Shown piece after piece: positions 57,390 to 64,000 of a DNA stretch of 64,000 nucleotides. The notes beneath the pieces are model-generated. The model was not told the DNA's origin and did no database searches. It saw nothing but the letters and a program-made list of their open reading frames with translations. Origin of the DNA: Athripsodes cinereus. Taxonomy: Eukaryota > Arthropoda > Insecta > Trichoptera > Leptoceridae. Positions within the stretch are counted from its first letter, which is position 1; every line of letters begins with the position of its first letter. The stretch covers positions 27,861,313 through 27,925,312 of the forward strand of contig OX388312.1 of NCBI GenBank assembly GCA_947579605.1, given 5' to 3'. The position numbers and the translations under genes were made by a program.

Positions 57390-58683
57390 CAGTGATATGT
57401 TACAACTAGATTCGCAATGTCATACAAATATTCTCTAAAAATGTGTACCCACCCGTCGAGGTACAATACCTGAGTAATATATATTCATCTCTTTTCTTTT
57501 GTATATATTCATCTCTATCTACCGGCCTTTGTCGTCTGTTATAATCCCCATTCTCATATTGTCTATCTCTTGTTATCTACAAACAATTTATATGTGTGTC
57601 GCTTTTTTTCAAACTAAAAATTGCGGCACCAAGGACCGCAACGAGATTTTATTGATGGTACATGTTTGAGATTCATATTGCAAATCTAGGTATAACATAT
57701 CACTGTTTAGGCAGTGATATGTTACAACTAGATTCGTATTGTCATACAAATATTCTCTAAAAATGTGTACCCACCCGTCGAGGTACAATACCTAAGTAAT
57801 ATATATTCATCTCTTTTCTTATGTACCTATATATTCATCTCTATCTACCGGCCTTTGTCGTCTGTAATAATCCCCATTCTCATATTGTCTATCTCTTGTT
57901 ATCTACAAACAATTTATATGTGTGTCGCTTTTTTTCAAACTAAAAATTGCGGCACCAAGGACCGCAACGAGATTTTATTGATGGTACATGTTTGAGATTC
58001 ATATTGCAAATCTAGGTATAACATATCACTGTTTAGGCAGTGATATGTTACAACTAGATTCGTATTGTCATACAAATATTCTCTAAAAATGTGTACCCAC
58101 CCGTCGAGGTACAATACCTAAGTAATATATATTCATCTCTTTTCTTATGTACCTATATATTCATCTCTATCTACCGGCCTTTGTCGTCTGTAATAATCCC
58201 CATTCTCATATTGTCTATCTCTTGTTAGCTACAAACAATTTATATGTGTGTCGCTTTTTTTCAAACTAAAAATTGCGGCACCAAGGACCGCAACGAGATT
58301 ATATTGATGGTACATGTTTGAGATTCATATTGCAAATCTAGGTATAACATATCACTGTTTAGGCAGTGATATGTTACAACTAGATTCGCAATGTCATACA
58401 AATATTCTCTAAAAATGTGTACCCACCCGTCGAGGTACAATACCTAAGTAATATATATTCATCTCTTTTCTTATGTACCTATATATTCATCTCTATCTAC
58501 CGGCCTTTGTCGTCTGTAATAATCCCCATTCTCATATTGTCTATCTCTTGTTAGCTACAAACAATTTATATGTGTGTCGCTTTTTTTCAAACTAAAAATT
58601 GCGGCACCAAGGACCGCAACGAGATTATATTGATGGTACATGTTTGAGATTCATATTGCAAATCTAGCTATAACATATCACTG
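57390..58683 (+). mobile_element. Tandem array of four hAT MITE N3 units
   Basis: Units at 57390-57705, 57712-58031, 58038-58357 and 58364-58683. Each starts CAGTGATATGTTACAACTAG and ends AACATATCACTG. They are joined by TTTAGG. The whole array is bracketed by GGTTTAGG (57382-57389 and 58684-58691), a perfect 8-bp duplication of the hAT kind. The units are nearly identical. Unit 1 lacks the TATGTACC segment of units 2-4. Units 3 and 4 share GTTAGCTAC where 1 and 2 have GTTATCTAC. Units 2 and 3 share ATTCGTATTGTC where 1 and 4 have ATTCGCAATGTC. The single copy at 35880-36196 is in opposite orientation. No transposase is encoded. Confidence 0.93.
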
Positions 58684-58699
58684 GGTTTAGGGCAGTCAC

Positions 58700-60940
58700 A
58701 AGTTGTATGGAGAAAAAATACTAGAGAGAAAGAGAGAGAGAGGGAGTAAATAACAATTTGACAATAATTATCTACAAATTATTTCCAACATACGCATAAA
58801 AACAATCTGCTGTACGCATACTTTAATAGAAGGCGAATTTATTATCTATTTGAGCTACTTACTTAAAGATCTCTGACAACTTAAATAACAACAAAATAAT
58901 TACAACTATCTACCAACTCACTCTCAAGTCTCAACACATGTGTTATTCATTTTGTTGTTAGTATTAATATTAATATTAGTATGATAGCCAAATGTCTATG
59001 TATGAATCCACCTTAATGAAATAGTTTTACTATCAGCTGATGTACATAATATGCTAGAAGTTATTTTGATAATGAAGAGAAAGTCATTTGTATATACGTA
59101 TAATATATGTAATATTATGTTGTTGAACTAATAAAAATACGAGTGTAGATGTTTTAAATTAATAATATGTAGATAAGTCGTTATAATATATCTACTAGTG
59201 ATACTTTATTATGGTAAAAATTATAAAAATATATCGCCTATTCAGTTCCATAGCTCAACAAGACGAAAATTTTGATTCACATATTTAGTATTAATACACA
59301 CAATCTACGCCACTCTTTCAATTCCATAAACAAATCACTGTAAAAAAATTAACGGTTCACTTTATATATTAAATATTTATTTGTGAAAAAAATGTACCTT
59401 ATTATTATAATTATTTATAAGATTGCTGCATCCCGTCCCTTGTGAGTCGATTTGTGTCAACTAGTGCCTTAAAATTATATGATACAACAACGAAGGTATC
59501 ATATAATTTTATGGCACTAATCTATAAAATACGATGGTTTTAAGCACAAAAGACACATGTCCACTATTTAGGTAAAATGAGTTAACATATGTACAAGATC
59601 GGTTGCAACGTCGTCTATGTCCTGATTACATAATTACCAATAATACTTATATCATTATCGAAATATTTAACAAAAATCAGATGCCAAAGATTCTTAAATT
59701 ATCATTTTTTTTGTGCACATATGTAACATGTCACATAAGATATTTGAGAATGTATTAATATGGACATAATTGATTCTTAAAAAGCACATGTCCACCAAGG
59801 GCATCTTCTGAATTAATTAAAAATTAGTTAATTAATTTTGAATCTCAAACTTTCAAAACCTGTTTTCTCTAAACTGTCAAATGTGGACATGTGTCTTCTG
59901 TGCTTTAAACCATCTATGTATATCGTTTTAGTTTTAAAAAAAAATTGATCGTTTTGTTAACACTGTTATATAATGATGATGTGCAAAAAGAATAAATAAA
60001 TAAATAAATATAATAATATATAATTTTTTGTTGGAATTTAAAATTTCAATTCCACAAACAAATATTTCGAATTTTTTAGCTACTAAATGGACCAAAGACA
60101 GCGTATATCTTAAACAGTGTAATTATTATATAGTATATTTCACTTTATGTTGTGTTTTTTAAGCATAATATAAATATACCAAAATTACACAAATGGTTAT
60201 TAAATTTTTCTATAATAAGACATTAATTGTACTTGTTGAGTTTTTGAATTGGACAGTCGATATAGATGTATCTAACATAAGATACTCGGAAACATTTCAC
60301 CGACGCGGATAGATTTTATTTCAATGTAATACATTACAATGCGACCTACTCTGCAAAAAGTAAAATATACAAGCTTGTCTACTTTAGTATGAATAAGTAA
60401 ATAATTATATTTTTAAAAATGAGGGGTGTAAAAGCAAAGTCACATCAGTTCATTTTTCATAAATATTTAACTATGAATGCAGAAATGTTTTTTTCATCGG
60501 ATACATTGTAGTTGATCGAGACAATTATTAATATTTACCTCCATTCTCGAGTAAATAAATTTAAAAAAAGAATAAAAATACTAAAAGTTCTTTAATAGAA
60601 ATATGTTGTTTTGTCAATTTTTTATGTTCAAGGATCGAATTTATTTTGTTTCTTCATCCATTATTTGTTCCTGGTTTTGGTAATTTCCATTGAATAAAGT
60701 TTTTTTGTAAGACGTTGTTAAGCTTTCTACATTCTTATTATATTTAAATACATTTAGGTAAAAGCCTGTAGGTATGTTATTAAATGCAATTCGTCCGTCA
60801 GCTTCTCTACTCTTGAGAGATGGCTTGATGGCATTAATAGAAAGAGAGAAATGATATTAAAATATCAATTATTTAGTAATTTGAAAAATCACTAATCCAG
60901 AATATCTTGACTTTCAACGATACAAAAAAATAATATTTTA
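58700..60940. other. AT-rich stretch with one hairpin, no gene seen
   Basis: It starts with a GA-rich run (58721-58742). A hairpin with 24-bp arms is at 59462-59519. I see no coding exon or known repeat family in the rest. Confidence 0.4.
59462..59519. repeat. Short foldback, 24-bp arms
   Basis: TAGTGCCTTAAAATTATATG, ATAC and its reverse with one mismatch, loop AACAACGAAG. It may be a tiny MITE; no target duplication assigned. Confidence 0.8.
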
Positions 60941-60944
60941 AGCT

Positions 60945-61175
60945 AGTATTCCCCATACTGCGAGTGCGGCATACACGAGGAGACGCTTGATCATGTTTTC
61001 CTGGGGTGTCCCATCAGGGATGCGTATGATATTTTTGTTGATGCTCTTCAAAACGATTGCCAATTCCCCCTGAATATTTAATCATTATTGAGTACGACAT
61101 CCGATACAGTCCATTTGTCCCTTCTCAGATCAATATATTGCTTTAGATTTCGTTAACAACATCTAAGACGCAAGG
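60945..61175 (+). pseudogene. LINE C-terminal zinc-finger fragment
   Basis: The plus strand encodes SPYCECGIHEETLDHVFLGC then PIRDAY, the C-x-C...H...C motif found after the reverse transcriptase or RNase H in R1/Jockey/I-type LINEs. The frame stops after NDCQFPLNI and resumes with SLLSTTSDTVHLSLLRSIYC. It is non-functional, and no 3' tail is attached. Confidence 0.55.
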
Positions 61176-62063
61176 ATGTAAGGCATATTATAATATATGC
61201 CACCATTTACGTTTTTATTTGTTCATGTTAACTGAAGTAGTATTTTAAATCCTTAAAAATTGTCTCATTAAAAAACATAATAAATAATAAATTGTTTGGT
61301 TTCATTCAATATTCCACTATCTTCATACCATCGACAACGCCCAAATATATTAAATATAATTGTATAAATAAAAATAATAAAATATAAGCACAACATAAAA
61401 TATAATATCTTGTTAATTGTAAGGTATTAACTAGTACTAAAAAAAAGATGTTAATTTAACTTTATTGTCGTGAAAATTGTATCATGCATAAATATATGAA
61501 TAACACTTATAGCATGATTAATTACCTCATTATTCATTTTTAATTTTTAAAGTATCTATTTCCTAATATTTACGATGAAAATTTCCGAAAATGTTCGAAT
61601 ATTTTTCTATTTTTCCTTAAGAAATTCTTTTATTTTTATTACAAACGCACATATATACCAAAACGTTATATTAATTATTTTATATTCCAGTTTTAATTCT
61701 ATCGTTTATTTGTAATAATTTAGTAACGATTAAGTTTGTAATTATTATAACTTGTCTACGGTTGTCATTTTCGATTGACTTTATAATTTCTCATTTCTAT
61801 TGGGTGAAACAATTTTTTTTAACTATTCGTTCGGGAACGCAACTCTTATCACAGAATCTTTTATTACAATCAAACATGTAGCACAAATACCAAATGAATT
61901 ATATGCAAAACGTATTGTCAGCACCTTTGAAACAGAAGGGTATATGGTATCTAAAGGTAGATATTTTATTGTTTTATATTTATATTGACAAATAAAAAAA
62001 ATGGAAGTAAAATATTTCCTCTATAAAGTGCAATAAATAAATATATAAGAATAATACACTCAC

Positions 62064-62144
62064 CCTTTATTGAGAGTTATGACGGTAAATCACAAAAAGT
62101 TTCCTATTCGTGTGCCCACTGTCACAAAACACTTGCACCACTGA
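62064..62144 (-). promoter_or_regulatory. Candidate promoter with non-coding first exon
   Basis: On the minus strand, TTTTCTCAGTGGTGCAAGTG contains the arthropod initiator TCAGT (62144-62140). About 80 bp on there is a strong splice donor, AATAAAGG|GTGAGTG, with the junction at 62064/62063. The zone upstream (62150-62600) is more CpG-rich than its surroundings and free of known repeats. The exon has no ATG-led frame, so it would be 5' UTR. It could serve an unseen gene or be a distant first exon of the desaturase, whose ATG exon has an upstream acceptor. The initiator and donor are seen; the function is inferred. Confidence 0.35.
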
Positions 62145-62817
62145 GAAAAGTTACGTTTTCAATTTTCAAAACAAATTTTTCATGCACCCTTATTTATCAA
62201 AAACTCCACCCTCTTCTGAGACCGGATGTGAGTAGTGGCGGAAGTTGACTGATAATAAACTGTTGCACTATTCCGGAAGTTGACAGTTGCAATGTTTTCG
62301 ACGGATTGAACGCCTGTACCACGCGGCACTTACTTTTATCAACAACGCAGTCAAATAAACCATGTTCGAAAGAGGGGCATCAGATTGTATGAAGATGGTA
62401 CGCTTCTCAATATGTGGGACATTCAACAACACTGTACTCTTTTTCAATACAAAACGTACCGTACAAAATATACCAGTATAGTACACGTCATACTCGCAAC
62501 AGACGTTTCGGTAGTAACTTGCAATAAAACATTGCATCAGTTACGGCAATCGATCATTTTCAAAAATTCATTTCATTATATCGACGGTGGAAAGGCTATT
62601 TGACTAACGTGCACATCGTCAACTTTACAGTAGAGCGATTTTAAACTTAAAATTTTCGAAAAAAAATCATAACAAATTAATGAATTAATATATTTCAAAC
62701 TTGTTTTCTACAACTTTCGAAAGATATTTTATGCTATTTATTGAAGTAAATAACATTTTATTTACTTAAAAGCTCTGCAAGATAAGTGGTCTGTTAGTCA
62801 AATCGTTTTCTGGGACA

Positions 62818-62997
62818 GTCAGGTAAAACGACTAACATCCTACTCTTGAAGATTTTCAGATAGGTCCAATTGACTAAAGTGCATTTTTTACCCAATAAAT
62901 TGTCCAGTAAAACGATTAACATACTAATTCTGTACTTTTCTAATAGGTTTAATTGACTAACTTGCATTTTTAACCTGATAAATCGTCCAGTAAAATG
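62818..62997 (+). repeat. 84-bp tandem repeat, 2.2 units
   Basis: Units start GTC(A/C)(A/G)GTAAAACGA at 62818, 62902 and 62985 and share AATTGACTAA..TGCATTTTT and CC..ATAAAT. A related TTGACTAACGTGCAC lies at 62600-62615. Confidence 0.75.
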
Positions 62998-63806
62998 ATG
63001 TAAAAGGATTTAAAAAATAAAATTGCATCGGGAATAACATCTTATTCCATGACTCATAAATGTAAATATTCAAGTTAAACATCTAAAGAAGCACGCGTCG
63101 ATCTTATTATCGATGAAAACAGGTAGGCAACAGTGGTCACGAACGTGGCACAATCATTTTTTGAAGAAGGCGAGGTATTTAAAAGACACAAAGTAGTGAA
63201 ATATTGGAAAAATATATTTATTTAGTTTAACCACAAAAATAAAAAAAATTAGAAACAATAAAAAATCATTAAACCTCATTATCAATTGAAACATAAAAAA
63301 AATAACAAACTTGGTCTAGCTTTACAAACAAACAAACTCGAGGAAGAACCTGAGTAATATAATTAATAATAAAATTGAATCATTCAATCTTATCCTATTA
63401 AACTATGTATCATCAAAATTTTTACTTAATTTTTTGGTTTCGATATATTCATTTAGTACTTTTTTTGGTCCAACAAATATAATAAAAAAGCAGCTTTGAT
63501 TTAAAGTTATATACACTCATTATCTTCTATATCGGAATCAGTTAATGCTTCCCTATCATTACTGCATGTCAATATTTCATATTCTCAGTGATATACTCTT
63601 GGGATTACATTTTTCTTACACAAATTCATCAAATCGTTGTAAGGGGTGTTTCATATTGTTTTTCGTTTTTTGTTTGACCGTTACGCACCAACCACAGATA
63701 GTGGAGGGCCGGGAGTGATCTCAAAACCCACCAAGCATTAAATGCTTTTGTTTAGTTTAGGAGTAATGGAATCTTCATGGGCCAGCAGCGCGCATTATAC
63801 GTGTGA

Positions 63807-64000
63807 GCGTTTTATAAAAACAACGATTCGTACACTATTGTTCGACGTCTCTACAGGACATACTTTCATTTAATCACTATGAGAAATGTGCCAAGTGCAA
63901 ATTTAATCAAGCATTGGATGCGAAAGTTTGGAACACACTGGGAACATATGTAATGCCGGATAAATTTGGGCGCAAAAGGACATCGAGGACGAGCACGAAT
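63807..64000 (+). pseudogene. DUF4817-type helix-turn-helix fragment (transposon-derived), frameshifted
   Basis: The frame AFYKNNDSYTIVRRLYRTYF, HLITMRNVPSANLIKHWMRK, FGTHWEHM, stop, matches the DUF4817 pattern (FxKN.DS.....R.FR..F.....VPS.N.I..WV..F) found at the N-terminus of insect transposon proteins and related to the mariner/Tc1 helix-turn-helix. After the stop another frame resumes with GRKRTSRTSTN, the expected G(R)PRTSRTPEN hinge, so a frameshift lies near 63940-63955. The codon before the first residue is TGA. The rest lies beyond the window. Role: DNA-binding domain of a dead mobile element. Confidence 0.6.

Noticed and set aside
57390..58683. Regular repeats that could suggest a CRISPR array
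   Set aside because: Units are about 320 bp with terminal inverted repeats and 6-bp joints; this is a eukaryotic MITE array without unique spacers.
62268..62537. 89-codon minus-strand frame in the CpG-richer island
   Set aside because: No recognisable domain; it lies upstream of the candidate initiator and overlaps another frame (62385-62603) on the opposite strand.

Overview
The window reads as AT-rich intronic and intergenic DNA from a moth or butterfly (Lepidoptera). The one host gene I can model is the 5' part of an acyl-CoA desaturase of the Delta9/Delta11 type that insects use for membrane lipids and, in Lepidoptera, for sex pheromones. It lies on the minus strand in four exons between 13104 and 3815. 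Every junction has GT/AG ends and a consistent reading phase, giving the first 195 residues plus part of codon 196 (usual length about 350). The first two histidine boxes are present. The exons for the third box would lie left of base 1, and I did not find them in 1-3814.

Nearly everything else recognisable is mobile DNA. Retrotransposons: an L2/CR1-like LINE with an open frame of 684 codons (17936-20120, minus); a second LINE fragment (48214-49509) inserted in a hAT-type MITE; many 5'-truncated or internal pieces of RTE-like LINEs; orphan LINE 3' tails; a tRNA-derived SINE (family B); and a very common short repeat (family A) ending near CCGTGATGGTATAG. Rolling-circle elements: three short Helitron-like copies (529-894, 38540-38836, 39942-40302) and one 2.2-kb copy (24168-26411) carrying four younger insertions. 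DNA elements: hAT-type MITEs with 8-bp target duplications, several long foldback elements, and other TIR elements.

Layout: 1-3800, repeats downstream of the last visible desaturase exon; 3815-13104, the desaturase with a 6.8-kb intron full of repeats; 13-24 kb, LINE remains and the large L2-like LINE; 24-27.3 kb, the composite Helitron and a foldback element holding an internal LINE piece; 27-47 kb, scattered LINE, SINE and MITE copies; 47.9-49.7 kb, a LINE in a MITE next to a 56-bp perfect palindrome; 54.2-55.0 kb, three unrelated inverted-repeat elements side by side; 57.4-58.7 kb, a four-unit tandem array of one hAT MITE inside a single 8-bp target duplication. At 62.06-62.14 kb there is a candidate minus-strand promoter and non-coding first exon. 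At the right edge is a frameshifted DUF4817-type helix-turn-helix fragment.

I saw no rRNA genes, no CRISPR array and no bacterial-type operon. The most unusual structures are the tandem MITE array, the nested Helitron and the stacked inverted-repeat elements; all are explained by transposable-element biology rather than by a new protein system. All coordinates and alignments were made by eye.
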